Positions 1 through 8,315 of a stretch of DNA of 64,000 bases are shown here, piece after piece. The notes under the pieces are model-generated. The model did no database searches and was not told the DNA's origin. It was given only the letters and a program-made list of their open reading frames with translations. The DNA is from Bacteroidaceae bacterium (GTDB taxonomy: Bacteria > Bacteroidota > Bacteroidia > Bacteroidales > Bacteroidaceae). Each line of letters starts with the position of its first letter. Positions within the stretch are counted from its first letter, which is position 1. A program made the position numbers and the translations under genes. The DNA lies in assembly GCA_016286165.1 (NCBI GenBank), contig JAEESE010000015.1, positions 28,626 through 92,625 of the forward strand. The letters are read 5' to 3'.

Positions 1-2536
1 CTGTGTTAGCAGCTTCGAGGGCGTTGGTGTATGTGTCGTTGCTTACATACTGGTTTAAGCCTGTGCCAAATGCGATTCCTGCACACGCGTCAATGACTTC
101 CTTCAAAGCATTGCGATAAGGAGTTACATCCTCAACCTTAGCTTCCATAGCAGCTGTTATCGCAGCATCAACAGGAACAGAGCTTACAGCAAGAAGCATA
201 GGAATACCACCGTCGCCTTGTGCATCGTAAGTAATCACCGGGCCAATATAGCTTGTGCTGATAGACATAGAATAAGTCGTTCCTGTTGTGGCCACAGTGG
301 CACGAATACGGACATTAGGTGCGACAACACTATTATTGATACCGGCATCAAATGTCACATAGGCAGGAGTGTCTGAGAATGCCCAGGTTCCCTTGTCACC
401 GTATTGGTAGGTACCTGAGGTGGTAACAGTTGCAAACTGTTGTTTGCCTACATTATACATATAATAGTTACCGTCCTGCTCTATGAAGCCCCACAAGTGG
501 TTGACATCCGTGTTATCAAGGCTGGTCGTGTACCAAAGGAACTTGTTGCCATCTGAATCCTCATGATTGTCGTGAGTAGCATCGTACACCATTGAACCGC
601 GAGCACTGGTAATGGTATAATAGACATCTGTGCGCGGAGTATAAACGATGGCAGCTTTTGCTGTAGCTATGGCAGCATTAAGGGTTGTGTAAGCTGAATA
701 ATAGTCGCCAGCTGGATCGTCATAAACGCCTTGTGCTGTCGTAATTGCACTACTAAGGGTAGCAGTAGCAGCAGAGGAGGGATAGCCGGGAACGTCTGGT
801 GCTGCAACGAGTGCCTGCGCGGCAGTAATAGCTTCGCCAAGAGCAGCCTTGTCGCTGGTAGCGGCATCCTCGACAACCCAGTTGGAGCCTCCATCATTGG
901 CACCAGAAGCGCTATTCCAAAAACCGATGTTGCCACCGTTACCTGCATCATTCACATAATAAGTTGCACCTCCTGAAATGCTGCGGAACGTGAAACCACC
1001 GTTGCTGTTGGGAGTAATTGCGAACAGCGCATGATTGTCGGCCGTGGGATTTGCGAGCGACGTGAAGTTGAATTGTGCATCTTGATACAAGTACTTGCCA
1101 CTGCCCTGATTCTTGTTCATCACATAGATGCCATCAACCGGATTACCAAAGAAGGCCCACTTATAGGCATCGGTATGCTCGTTAGAAGCATTTGTCTGAT
1201 AACGACCACTGTCATCCTTGGCACTGTCATCTGCACGCAGATATTTTCCACGTAAGGTTGCATAGTACCAGGTAGCGTTTTCGAAATCAGAACTTGTGGT
1301 GAAGGGTAGATTGAATTCTGCTGTAACATACACGTCTTTCGTGGTGGAAGCAATTGTTGCTACATCAAAAGAATAGGTTGTATATGCATATTGCATAGAA
1401 GACGGAACAGCAGGAGCATCGCCAACGCCACAATCAACCACGGCTTGAGCCTTATCCACACCATCGACCATCAAATGATAGGTGACGTTCACGATTTCAG
1501 CAGGAAGTTCAACCTCAGCAATGGTGTGCTGGGTGTTAGTGCCAGAAGGCTCCCATCCTACACAGCCGCTACCACCATTGTGGATATAACGATAGCCATC
1601 GTATGAAGCTGCGGTATCAGATGGGCGGACAACAGTATAACCGTTATAAGACTGGAAGTAGAAAGCTGTTGTGGGTGATGCATCCGTATTGATAGCAGCG
1701 CTCACCGCAACATTACCAACATATTTCTCTGACTTGTAGCCCTTGAGGTAGAAAGTACCGCTGCCTGCAGACTCCAATTGAATCACTTCCTCATAACCTT
1801 CGGGTGATGCTACGTAGGAACAAGCAGATTCACCAACGACGAGGTATTTGTTGCTGCGGCAGAAGAGGGAAATATTTGCCTCGAATGCCTTCAGTGCATT
1901 ATTCAGTTCGGTCTCATTTGCAGCGTTGCGGACAGCCGTTATGTTAGCAGCAGTGTACACGGAGAGGGAAGAGAGGGGAGCCAAACGAGCCAAAACATCA
2001 CTCTTTGTTAATGCCCATGACAAGTCAACAGTTCCGGCATCTACTTCACCTTTTGTGACAGGTACTTCTATGATATTCCATGAAGTACCATCTGCGTCAC
2101 CACTGGCTGGTTGCCAATAACCGATTGTCGTGTGACCGCCCTGGTCATCCCAGCAGTTAGCTGTAGCACCGCTGGTCAAACTCACGCAGAACACCCCTGA
2201 CTTATACGGATTCTCAGGAAGATACCATACGGCACCTTCAGCAGTCGCACTAGTCGTAGAAGCCAACTTCAAAGATGGGTCAGTAGCAGGTACGATGCTA
2301 ACGCCGTCGCCATTTGCCATGAAATACCACAAGGAAGTTGCTCCAGCATCGGCAGATGTAACTTGCTGAAGCTGTGCTGATGCCTCGGCGTAGTTGGCAT
2401 ATTTACCAGAACGGAAATTCTGAATGACGTAATAAGTAGGATTGTTAGCATCTGTCGTCAGCGTAGGCTGAGTGACTGCAGCCCATGCCCCCACCGTTCC
2501 CAGCAGGGCACATAAAAGAAGTAGGATTTTCTTCAT
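1..2536 (-). CDS. Large secreted repeat protein, 3' end outside window
   Basis: An uninterrupted reverse-strand frame runs from an ATG at 2536 to the window edge, giving about 845 visible residues. It opens with a signal peptide (MKKILLLLCALLGTVGAWAA). The rest alternates between beta-rich modules with many aromatic residues and Gly/Asn turns, reminiscent of ricin-B/fascin-like trefoils (about residues 25-150, 225-320, 400-520, 610-720), and short Ala-rich helical modules (for example around residues 165-225 and 530-600) resembling FIVAR-type surface spacers. No catalytic domain is visible; one may lie in the missing C-terminal part, as in many Bacteroidales surface glycosidases. The name of the full protein cannot be given. 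A TATCTTTG promoter element sits at 2617-2610. Export and the modular nature are clear; binding to carbohydrate is inference. Confidence 0.75.
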   Translation of the reverse strand, partial: MKKILLLLCALLGTVGAWAAVTQPTLTTDANNPTYYVIQNFRSGKYANYAEASAQLQQVTSADAGATSLWYFMANGDGVSIVPATDPSLKLASTTSATAEGAVWYLPENPYKSGVFCVSLTSGATANCWDDQGGHTTIGYWQPASGDADGTSWNIIEVPVTKGEVDAGTVDLSWALTKSDVLARLAPLSSLSVYTAANITAVRNAANETELNNALKAFEANISLFCRSNKYLVVGESACSYVASPEGYEEVIQLESAGSGTFYLKGYKSEKYVGNVAVSAAINTDASPTTAFYFQSYNGYTVVRPSDTAASYDGYRYIHNGGSGCVGWEPSGTNTQHTIAEVELPAEIVNVTYHLMVDGVDKAQAVVDCGVGDAPAVPSSMQYAYTTYSFDVATIASTTKDVYVTAEFNLPFTTSSDFENATWYYATLRGKYLRADDSAKDDSGRYQTNASNEHTDAYKWAFFGNPVDGIYVMNKNQGSGKYLYQDAQFNFTSLANPTADNHALFAITPNSNGGFTFRSISGGATYYVNDAGNGGNIGFWNSASGANDGGSNWVVEDAATSDKAALGEAITAAQALVAAPDVPGYPSSAATATLSSAITTAQGVYDDPAGDYYSAYTTLNAAIATAKAAIVYTPRTDVYYTITSARGSMVYDATHDNHEDSDGNKFLWYTTSLDNTDVNHLWGFIEQDGNYYMYNVGKQQFATVTTSGTYQYGDKGTWAFSDTPAYVTFDAGINNSVVAPNVRIRATVATTGTTYSMSISTSYIGPVITYDAQGDGGIPMLLAVSSVPVDAAITAAMEAKVEDVTPYRNALKEVIDACAGIAFGTGLNQYVSNDTYTNALEAANT

Positions 2537-2609
2537 TGTGTTAAGTTAGTTATTTAGTAAATGTATTATCTGCTTATTAATAGCGCACATAGGCGCACAT
2601 ACTGCGTGG

Positions 2610-2617
2610 CAAAGATA
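2610..2617 (-). promoter_or_regulatory. -7 promoter element of the large secreted protein
   Basis: Reverse-strand TATCTTTG matches the Bacteroidota -7 consensus TAnnTTTG about 75 bp before the ATG at 2536. Confidence 0.6.
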
Positions 2618-2733
2618 GGTAAATTAGTTTGTATGTTCCTAATTTTAAGCGCGAAAAGTGGTATTTGCTATGATTTTAGAGCTTTTAGTGTGTATTATTG
2701 ACCCTTGTTAAGGCTGTTTTTTAATAAATTATG

Positions 2734-2741
2734 TACTTTTG
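2734..2741 (+). promoter_or_regulatory. -7 promoter element of panE, inside an inverted repeat
   Basis: TACTTTTG matches TAnnTTTG, 41 bp before the panE ATG. It is part of a perfect 9-bp inverted repeat, GTACTTTTG (2733-2741) and CAAAAGTAC (2752-2760), so an identical -7 element also faces left. Confidence 0.6.
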
Positions 2742-2782
2742 CAGCCGTAATCAAAAGTACTTTCAATTTGTAATTAGAAATA

Positions 2783-3709
2783 ATGTCACAGTTATCATAC
2801 GCCGTTGTAGGCACAGGTGCCATAGGCGGTTACTATGGAGCCAAGATGGCCCGCTTAGGACGCGAGGTGCACTTCTTGTTGCACAGTGATTATGAATATG
2901 TACGTGAGCATGGACTATGCGTCTGCTCTTGCGACGGAGATTTCGCTCTGCCGCAGGTCAATGCTTATGGCGATGCAAGTGCCATGCCTAAGGTAGACGT
3001 GGTGCTGGTGGGCCTGAAATCGACCAATCAGCATCTGCTGCGCACGCTGCTGCCTCCCCTGCTCCACGAGAATACGCTCGTGGTGCTTATTCAGAACGGT
3101 ATAGGCCTTGAGGCCGATGTTCAGGAGTGGTTCCCTGGTCAGCCCCTCGCTGCCGGCCTGGCATTCATTTGCTCATCGAAGACGGAGCCTGGGATTATCA
3201 ACCATCAATGCTATGGCAGTATCAATCTGGGCAACTACTCGTGCCGCTCCGCCTCACTCTTTGAGGCGGTCCTCAACGACTTTATTGAAGCCGGCATCGA
3301 TGCCCATGAGGTGAACTATGCTGAGGCACGATGGAAGAAAGCGGTGTGGAACATGCCTTTCAATGGTATGACTGTAGCCCTACAGACGCAGACGGACAAG
3401 CTCCTGAAGCACCCTGCTACACGCCAGCTTATCTATGACCAGATGATGGAAGTAATAGGTGCTGCCAATGTCTTGGGCATAGACACCATCGACGAGAGCT
3501 TTGCTCAGAAGATGATGCAGATGACCGACGATATGGTGCCCTATTCGCCTTCCATGCGCCTCGACTATGATTTCCGCCGTCCCATGGAGATTCATTATAT
3601 TTATTCACGTCCGATAGCCGAAGCACGTGCAGTGGGTTTTGAAATGCCGCGACTAGAGATGTTGGAGCGTGAGTTGATGTTTATGGAAAAAGAATATTTA
3701 GGGCATTAA
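2783..3709 (+). CDS. panE: Ketopantoate reductase family protein
   Basis: Probable 2-dehydropantoate 2-reductase, which reduces ketopantoate to pantoate with NADPH in the pantothenate/CoA pathway. The 308-residue length suits the ApbA/PanE family. The N-terminus has the Rossmann dinucleotide motif GTGAIGGYYGAKMARLG (residues about 8-24), a family signature, followed by VLVGLKSTN and IQNGIG segments typical of the cofactor domain. The helical C-terminal domain contains the conserved ARWKKAVWNMPFN stretch, holding the expected catalytic Lys. The ATG is fixed by a TACTTTTG promoter shortly upstream. It stands alone before an ECF sigma gene. Several family members act on other 2-oxoacids, so substrate identity is inferred. 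Confidence 0.85.
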   Translation: MSQLSYAVVGTGAIGGYYGAKMARLGREVHFLLHSDYEYVREHGLCVCSCDGDFALPQVNAYGDASAMPKVDVVLVGLKSTNQHLLRTLLPPLLHENTLVVLIQNGIGLEADVQEWFPGQPLAAGLAFICSSKTEPGIINHQCYGSINLGNYSCRSASLFEAVLNDFIEAGIDAHEVNYAEARWKKAVWNMPFNGMTVALQTQTDKLLKHPATRQLIYDQMMEVIGAANVLGIDTIDESFAQKMMQMTDDMVPYSPSMRLDYDFRRPMEIHYIYSRPIAEARAVGFEMPRLEMLERELMFMEKEYLGH

Positions 3710-3781
3710 GAAAATTTTTTCATTTTTCCTGTAGTTTTTCGTAGTGTCGTGCGTCTAATGGGTAAAACAAAGCTTCAAGAC

Positions 3782-4258
3782 ATGGACAACAAGGAAAAAA
3801 CATTTGCGCAAATGGTTGGCGAACAGAAGAGCACTATTTACACCGTGTGCTATATGTTCTCCAACGACCAAGACGAGGTAAACGATCTCTTTCAAGAGGT
3901 ATTAATCAACCTTTGGCGGGGCTACGACGGCTTTGAAGGGCGTTCAGACGTCCGCACATGGGTCTACCGGGTAGCACTGAACACTTGCATAAGCCTCAAC
4001 CGTAAGAGCCGGCGCCGTTCTGACTTCGAACTGCAGATGGACATCAATCTCTTCGAGGACCGCGATGCCGACACTAAGCAGGTGGACTTGTTGCATAAGC
4101 GGATCTCCAAGCTGCAGCCTTTCGACCGCGCCATCGTCCTGCTTTGGCTTGAGGACATCTCGTACGAGGAAATCGGCCAGATAGTAGGCATCAGCGCCAA
4201 GAACGTTTCGGTCCGCCTTGTCCGTATCAGGGAGCAGTTGAAGCAAATGAAGAATTAA
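3782..4258 (+). CDS. ECF RNA polymerase sigma factor
   Basis: An extracytoplasmic-function sigma factor of about 158 residues. Region 2 is seen in DEVNDLFQEVLINLWRGYDG followed by the DVRTWVYRVALNTC stretch (DNA melting and -10 recognition); region 4 near the C-terminus has the helix-turn-helix DISYEEIGQIVGISAKNVSVR. The frame is open from 3749, but the ATG at 3782 (MDNKEKTF) gives the usual family N-terminus and is preferred. The next gene encodes a four-helix membrane protein 84 bp downstream that could act as its membrane-bound partner. No TAnnTTTG element precedes it, which would fit autoregulation, an inference. Confidence 0.88.
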   Translation: MDNKEKTFAQMVGEQKSTIYTVCYMFSNDQDEVNDLFQEVLINLWRGYDGFEGRSDVRTWVYRVALNTCISLNRKSRRRSDFELQMDINLFEDRDADTKQVDLLHKRISKLQPFDRAIVLLWLEDISYEEIGQIVGISAKNVSVRLVRIREQLKQMKN

Positions 4259-4342
4259 GAGTGAAAAGAGAAAAGTTAAAAATAACAGTTGCTTTTCACT
4301 GATAAAAAAAAGAAGTTTTACCCATTAAAAACATCAGGAACA

Positions 4343-4927
4343 ATGAATGATAATGAATTAAATGAGATGCGCCAGCAGATGGCTCTCCTCAAAGAAAAGC
4401 TCGACCGTCAGGAAATCGTCAACGACCAGCTTGTGCGCAAAGCCGTGCAAGGCAAGATAAATGTCATAACACGCATGCGCCGCGTCAAGCGCTTCTGGCT
4501 CATAGCCTGCATAATCTTCGTACCCTTGATGCTGATACAAGCCATAGGCCTGCCCGTTTGGTTTGCCGTAGCCACCGACTTGTTCTTCGCCCTCTCGTTG
4601 TTCTACCATGAGTATTACATGGATGGCATCGACGACCACAACCTATCATCCCAAGGTATGCTGCAGGTAAGCCAGAGAGCTGCGCGCCTGAAGCGCCAGA
4701 CGCGTCGCTGGCTGTGGGTGGGAATACCCTTGTTGGTGGTATGGATGCTCGCCTTCTGCTATCTCATCAATAACTACACTTGGTTCAATATTCAAGACAA
4801 CGAGATAGCCTTAGGCCTCGTCACCGGCCTCATCGTCGGTTCTTTCCTCGGCTTCTTGATGTATAAGAAACAGCAACGCATGGTCGACGACCTGCAAGAG
4901 GCTATCGACGATGTGCAGAAACAATAA
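4343..4927 (+). CDS. Four-helix inner-membrane protein, possible sigma partner
   Basis: About 194 residues starting at MNDNELNEMRQQ. The cytoplasmic-looking N-terminus is a charged helix, probably coiled coil (residues 1-40). Two adjacent membrane segments follow (FWLIACIIFVPLMLIQA and VWFAVATDLFFALSLFY), then a soluble stretch, then two more (WLWVGIPLLVVWMLAFCYLI and ALGLVTGLIVGSFLGFLMY) and a charged amphipathic tail. I do not recognise a named family. Its place directly behind an ECF sigma gene on the same strand suggests that it regulates or is regulated by that factor, but no anti-sigma motif can be seen. The frame extends upstream to 4289; the ATG at 4343 gives the more natural start. 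Confidence 0.75.
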   Translation: MNDNELNEMRQQMALLKEKLDRQEIVNDQLVRKAVQGKINVITRMRRVKRFWLIACIIFVPLMLIQAIGLPVWFAVATDLFFALSLFYHEYYMDGIDDHNLSSQGMLQVSQRAARLKRQTRRWLWVGIPLLVVWMLAFCYLINNYTWFNIQDNEIALGLVTGLIVGSFLGFLMYKKQQRMVDDLQEAIDDVQKQ

Positions 4928-4974
4928 GAGCTAAGAAGCTATAAGTGCTCGAAAGCATAATAGGGGCGCACGGC

Positions 4975-5427
4975 TTACAGCGATAGCAGCTGTTCGCCGT
5001 GCGTCTTCGTTTTGATCGCTTTGCCTTGTATGATGTTTTCAATCAAGCCGTCCTCGTTGATGAGGAAGGTAGTGCGCACGGTGCCGAAGTACTTGCGGCC
5101 GTACATCGACTTCTCGGCCCATACGCCCATCTGCTCCACCAGCGAGTGGTCGGTGTCGGCAATGAGGGGGAAGGGCAGGTCGTGCTTGGCTTTGAACTTC
5201 TGATGACTGGCGGCGCTGTCTACGCTCACGCCAACCACGGCGTAGCCTTTCTTGCGCAGCTCGCTGTAGTTATCACGTATGCTGCAGGCCTCGGCTGTGC
5301 AGCCGCTGGTGTTGTCCTTCGGGTAGAAATAGAGTACGAGTTTCTGTCCTTGAAACTGACTGAGGCGGATCTCCTGTCCGTCCTCGTCGTAGCCCAATAT
5401 CTCGGGCGCGCGGTCTCCGATTTGCAT
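4975..5427 (-). CDS. bcp: Thioredoxin-dependent thiol peroxidase (Bcp/PrxQ)
   Basis: A 150-residue peroxiredoxin of the Bcp/PrxQ class, reducing hydrogen peroxide and organic hydroperoxides with electrons from thioredoxin. The active-site segment YPKDNTSGCTAEACSIRD shows the peroxidatic Cys43 and the resolving Cys48 five residues later, the arrangement of atypical 2-Cys PrxQ enzymes. The thioredoxin fold is complete, from LVLYFYP to the RTTFLINEDGLIENI strand pair. Transcribed alone from a TACCTTTG promoter 50 bp upstream and convergent with the membrane protein gene to its left. Confidence 0.92.
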   Translation of the reverse strand: MQIGDRAPEILGYDEDGQEIRLSQFQGQKLVLYFYPKDNTSGCTAEACSIRDNYSELRKKGYAVVGVSVDSAASHQKFKAKHDLPFPLIADTDHSLVEQMGVWAEKSMYGRKYFGTVRTTFLINEDGLIENIIQGKAIKTKTHGEQLLSL

Positions 5428-5476
5428 AGTAGTTGAATTGTGGAGTAAAACAAGGGTTGATGATTATGTGGTGTTG

Positions 5477-5484
5477 CAAAGGTA
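5477..5484 (-). promoter_or_regulatory. -7 promoter element of bcp
   Basis: Reverse-strand TACCTTTG matches TAnnTTTG, 50 bp before the bcp ATG. Confidence 0.6.
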
Positions 5485-5579
5485 GTAAAAGATAACAGTT
5501 TGAAGTTTAGTGTTTATAGTTTTTTGCCTTTCTTTCTCATTTTTCTCTTATCTTTAATCCTTAATCTTTAATCTTTCAT

Positions 5580-5587
5580 TATCTTTG
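5580..5587 (+). promoter_or_regulatory. -7 promoter element of the 5611 gene
   Basis: TATCTTTG lies 23 bp before the ATG at 5611. The preceding 50 bp is pyrimidine-rich with repeated TCTTTAATC. Confidence 0.55.
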
Positions 5588-5610
5588 CACTCGCAGACTA
5601 CCTCATTCCG

Positions 5611-6321
5611 ATGAAAATGAAACGACATCATTTCTTCTTTCTTATTCCTTTCTTCGTCTTGTCAGTAACCTGCAAGGCGCAATGGCGAATAGAAGCGGAG
5701 TCGGAGGCAACACGTGTGTTGTTGAGAGGCGATACGCTTGATATCACTTCGCCCAAGGGTTTGTCGCTATGGTGGGAAACGCCGCTGACAGCGCCTTGTA
5801 CCATAGAGTATCGAGCTTGCGTGGTAATGGAAGGAGGGCCATGCGACCGCCTCTCCGACTTGAACTGTTTCTGGATGGCCTCCGTTCCGCTTGCAGGCAA
5901 AGCCGTTTCTCCACTCCTAAATAGCCGTAAGGCCACGGGGCGCTTCTTAGACAGCTATCGTCTGCAGTGCTATTACCTCGGCTTCGGTGGCAACTATAAC
6001 ACCACGACGCGTTTCCGACGCTACGATGCTGATACATTAGCGATAACAGACGAGACCCATCGTCCGCCTATCCTAAAGGAATATACCGATGAGGCTCATT
6101 TGCTAAAGCCAAACCATTGGTATGCCGTACGTATTGAAGTTCATGCCGATGGTCTCACACGTTATTATATCGACGACGAGCTCCTCGTGGATTACCTCGA
6201 CCCCTCACCACTGCCCTACGGCTGGTTTGCTTTCCGCACTACGTGGAGCCATACGAGAGTGACGGGGTTTAGAGTCAATAAGGGAGCCTCCAACGACCAT
6301 ACACTGGTTGATGAAAAGTGA
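5611..6321 (+). CDS. Secreted concanavalin-like (DUF6250/DUF1961-type) protein
   Basis: A 236-residue exported protein with a signal peptide (about residues 1-24, ending VTCKAQ). The mature part resembles the jelly-roll DUF1961/DUF6250 proteins of Bacteroidota, often found with pectin or rhamnogalacturonan utilisation: LSLWWETPLTAPCTIEYRA, DLNCFWMAS, YYLGFGGNYNTTTRFRRYD and the terminal WYAVRIEVHADGLTRYYIDD strand pair characteristic of concanavalin-like sandwiches. Here it sits in no polysaccharide utilisation cluster; neighbours are bcp and an SDR gene. It may bind or cleave a carbohydrate in the periplasm or outside, but no catalytic residues can be named. Confidence 0.65.
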   Translation: MKMKRHHFFFLIPFFVLSVTCKAQWRIEAESEATRVLLRGDTLDITSPKGLSLWWETPLTAPCTIEYRACVVMEGGPCDRLSDLNCFWMASVPLAGKAVSPLLNSRKATGRFLDSYRLQCYYLGFGGNYNTTTRFRRYDADTLAITDETHRPPILKEYTDEAHLLKPNHWYAVRIEVHADGLTRYYIDDELLVDYLDPSPLPYGWFAFRTTWSHTRVTGFRVNKGASNDHTLVDEK

Positions 6322-6400
6322 AAAAATATAGTTACATTCAAACTGATAATTCCAAATGCCTAATCAATCAACTCTTGCCCTACAAGTGAAAGCGGATAAG

Positions 6401-7135
6401 ATGCCCAAAGCAATCATCATTGGTGCCAGCTCTGGCATCGGACAGGAAGTGGCTCGGCTGCTGCTGGTCGAAGGGTGGACCTTGGGCGTAGCAGCACGTC
6501 GCGAGGAAAAGCTAATGCAACTGAAGGCGCTGGCACCTGAGCGCGTAGAAGTGATGACTATCGATGTCACGCAAGCCGATGCTGATGAACGCCTGATGCA
6601 GCTCATCGAACGCCTTGGTGGCATCGACCTGTATTTCCATGCCTCAGGCATAGGCAAGCAGAACCGCACATTGGAGCCGGATATTGAGCTTCGCACGGCA
6701 GAGACAAATGCCTTGGGGTTCATGCGTATGGTAGGAGCCGCTTTTCGATACTTCGCCCAACCTAGTAGGGACGGGCAAGAAGGAGTAATAGCCGCCATAA
6801 CCTCCATTGCCGGCACTAAAGGCCTCGGTCCTGCACCAGCTTATTCGGCTACCAAAGCACTTCAAGCCAATTACCTCGAAGCTCTGGAGCAGCAAGCTCG
6901 TCAGCGCCGCCTGCCTATCCATATCCTTGACATCCGTCCCGGCTTCGTGGATACCGCCTTGTTGAACGATGATTTCCCATATCCAATGCTCATGCGTCCC
7001 GAGGCGGTGGCACGTGATATCGTGCGATCAATAAACAAGCGTCGCCATGTACGAATCATAGACTGGCGCTATAGGTTCCTCACGTTCTTCTGGCGCCTTA
7101 TCCCACGTTGGGCTTGGCGACGATTCAAACTATAA
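6401..7135 (+). CDS. Short-chain dehydrogenase/reductase
   Basis: A classical SDR oxidoreductase of about 244 residues. The NAD(P)-binding motif GASSGIGQ is near the N-terminus, followed by the ARREEKL segment typical of NADP-preferring members, the HASGIGKQNR region, and the active site with Ser in AAITSIAGTKG and the Tyr/Lys pair in YSATKALQ. The C-terminal DIRPGFVDT motif is also standard. The frame extends to 6356, but the ATG at 6401 (MPKAIIIGASSG) places the nucleotide motif correctly. A basic, aromatic C-terminus (RFLTFFWRLIPRWAWRR) suggests membrane association. The next gene starts 17 bp after the stop, so the two are probably co-transcribed. Substrate unknown. Confidence 0.88.
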   Translation: MPKAIIIGASSGIGQEVARLLLVEGWTLGVAARREEKLMQLKALAPERVEVMTIDVTQADADERLMQLIERLGGIDLYFHASGIGKQNRTLEPDIELRTAETNALGFMRMVGAAFRYFAQPSRDGQEGVIAAITSIAGTKGLGPAPAYSATKALQANYLEALEQQARQRRLPIHILDIRPGFVDTALLNDDFPYPMLMRPEAVARDIVRSINKRRHVRIIDWRYRFLTFFWRLIPRWAWRRFKL

Positions 7136-7152
7136 AACACCGTAAAACACTT

Positions 7153-8274
7153 ATGAAACAACGACTTGAATCTCTTGATGCCTTGCGAGGCTTTGATCTA
7201 TTCTGCTTGGTGGCACTCTCCGAACTTGTGGAGAAATTGGCTGAGGCGGTGGACAAACCATGGATGGCTACGGTGACGACTTGGTTCACGCATAAGACGT
7301 GGGAAGGCTTCTCGCCTTGGGACTTGGTAATGCCCTTGTTTATGTTCATGGCAGGCGTTGCCATACCTTATTCCTTGGGCAAGTATCGCAATGGTTCCGA
7401 CCGCAAGCGTCTGTACCGCCGTTTAGGTAAGCGTTTTGTGCTGCTCTGGATCTTAGGCATGATGGTACAAGGCAACCTGCTGGCTTTGGACCCGCATCAT
7501 ATTTACCTTTTCACCAACACGTTGCAGGCCATTGCCGTAGGCTACTTGTTCAGCGCTCTCATCTACCTCCACACAGGCTGGAAGGCTCAGATAGGCATTG
7601 GCATAGGCCTCTTGCTTGCCTTCTGGGCGGCAATGGAGTTCATCACGTTCAATGGCTTTGGCGGTGGCGACTATACGCCTCACGGCAACTTGGCCGAAGG
7701 CATAGATATGGCTGTGCTCGGTCGTTTCCGCGATTCGGCTCATGTCGTCGATGGTCAAGTCGTCGTCAGTGAGTGGTACACCTACACGTGGATTCTTAGC
7801 AGTTTGAATTTCATAGTAACCGTGCTCTCGGGCGTACTGGCCGGTGAGGCTTTGAAAAGCACTATGCAGCAAGGCCGTAAGGTGCTGCTGCTGCTCATTG
7901 CCGGCATAGCTATGGTAGCGTTAGGATGGACGTGGGACATTGTTCACCCTGTCATAAAACACATCTGGACCGGCTCCATGGTGCTCGTCAGCAGCGGCTA
8001 CTGCTTCCTGCTTATGGCGCTGTTTTATTGGTGGATTGACTGTCGCGGCCACAACCGTGGGCTGGCGTTCCTCAAGGTTTACGGTATGAATAGCATCACG
8101 GCCTATGTGGTGAGCCACGTAGTCCGTTTCTCCAGTATCAGCAGGTCATTGTTTTTCGGTTTGGAGCAATACGTAGGCGATTACTACGGCTTTATCATAC
8201 AGCTCAGCAACGTCGCCATCCTCTTCGTCATCCTTTACATTATGTATAGGAATAGGATTTTCTTACGCGTATAA
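7153..8274 (+). CDS. HGSNAT/DUF5009-like membrane acyltransferase family protein
   Basis: A polytopic membrane protein of 373 residues of the family related to heparan-alpha-glucosaminide N-acetyltransferase (DUF5009/DUF1624, YeiB-like). The diagnostic start is visible: RLESLDALRGFDLFCLVALSE, then the motif FSPWDLVMPLFMFMAGVAIPYSL. About ten membrane helices follow. In the human enzyme a conserved His moves an acetyl group across the membrane; a candidate is in GNLLALDPHHIYLF. Bacterial members are thought to modify glycans or envelope sugars, with unproven substrates. The start at 7153 avoids the overlap with the SDR gene that the longer frame would need. Confidence 0.8.
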   Translation: MKQRLESLDALRGFDLFCLVALSELVEKLAEAVDKPWMATVTTWFTHKTWEGFSPWDLVMPLFMFMAGVAIPYSLGKYRNGSDRKRLYRRLGKRFVLLWILGMMVQGNLLALDPHHIYLFTNTLQAIAVGYLFSALIYLHTGWKAQIGIGIGLLLAFWAAMEFITFNGFGGGDYTPHGNLAEGIDMAVLGRFRDSAHVVDGQVVVSEWYTYTWILSSLNFIVTVLSGVLAGEALKSTMQQGRKVLLLLIAGIAMVALGWTWDIVHPVIKHIWTGSMVLVSSGYCFLLMALFYWWIDCRGHNRGLAFLKVYGMNSITAYVVSHVVRFSSISRSLFFGLEQYVGDYYGFIIQLSNVAILFVILYIMYRNRIFLRV

Positions 8275-8315
8275 AAAGATGTAAGCACGAGCCCCCTCGC
8301 CTCTAATTAAGATAC

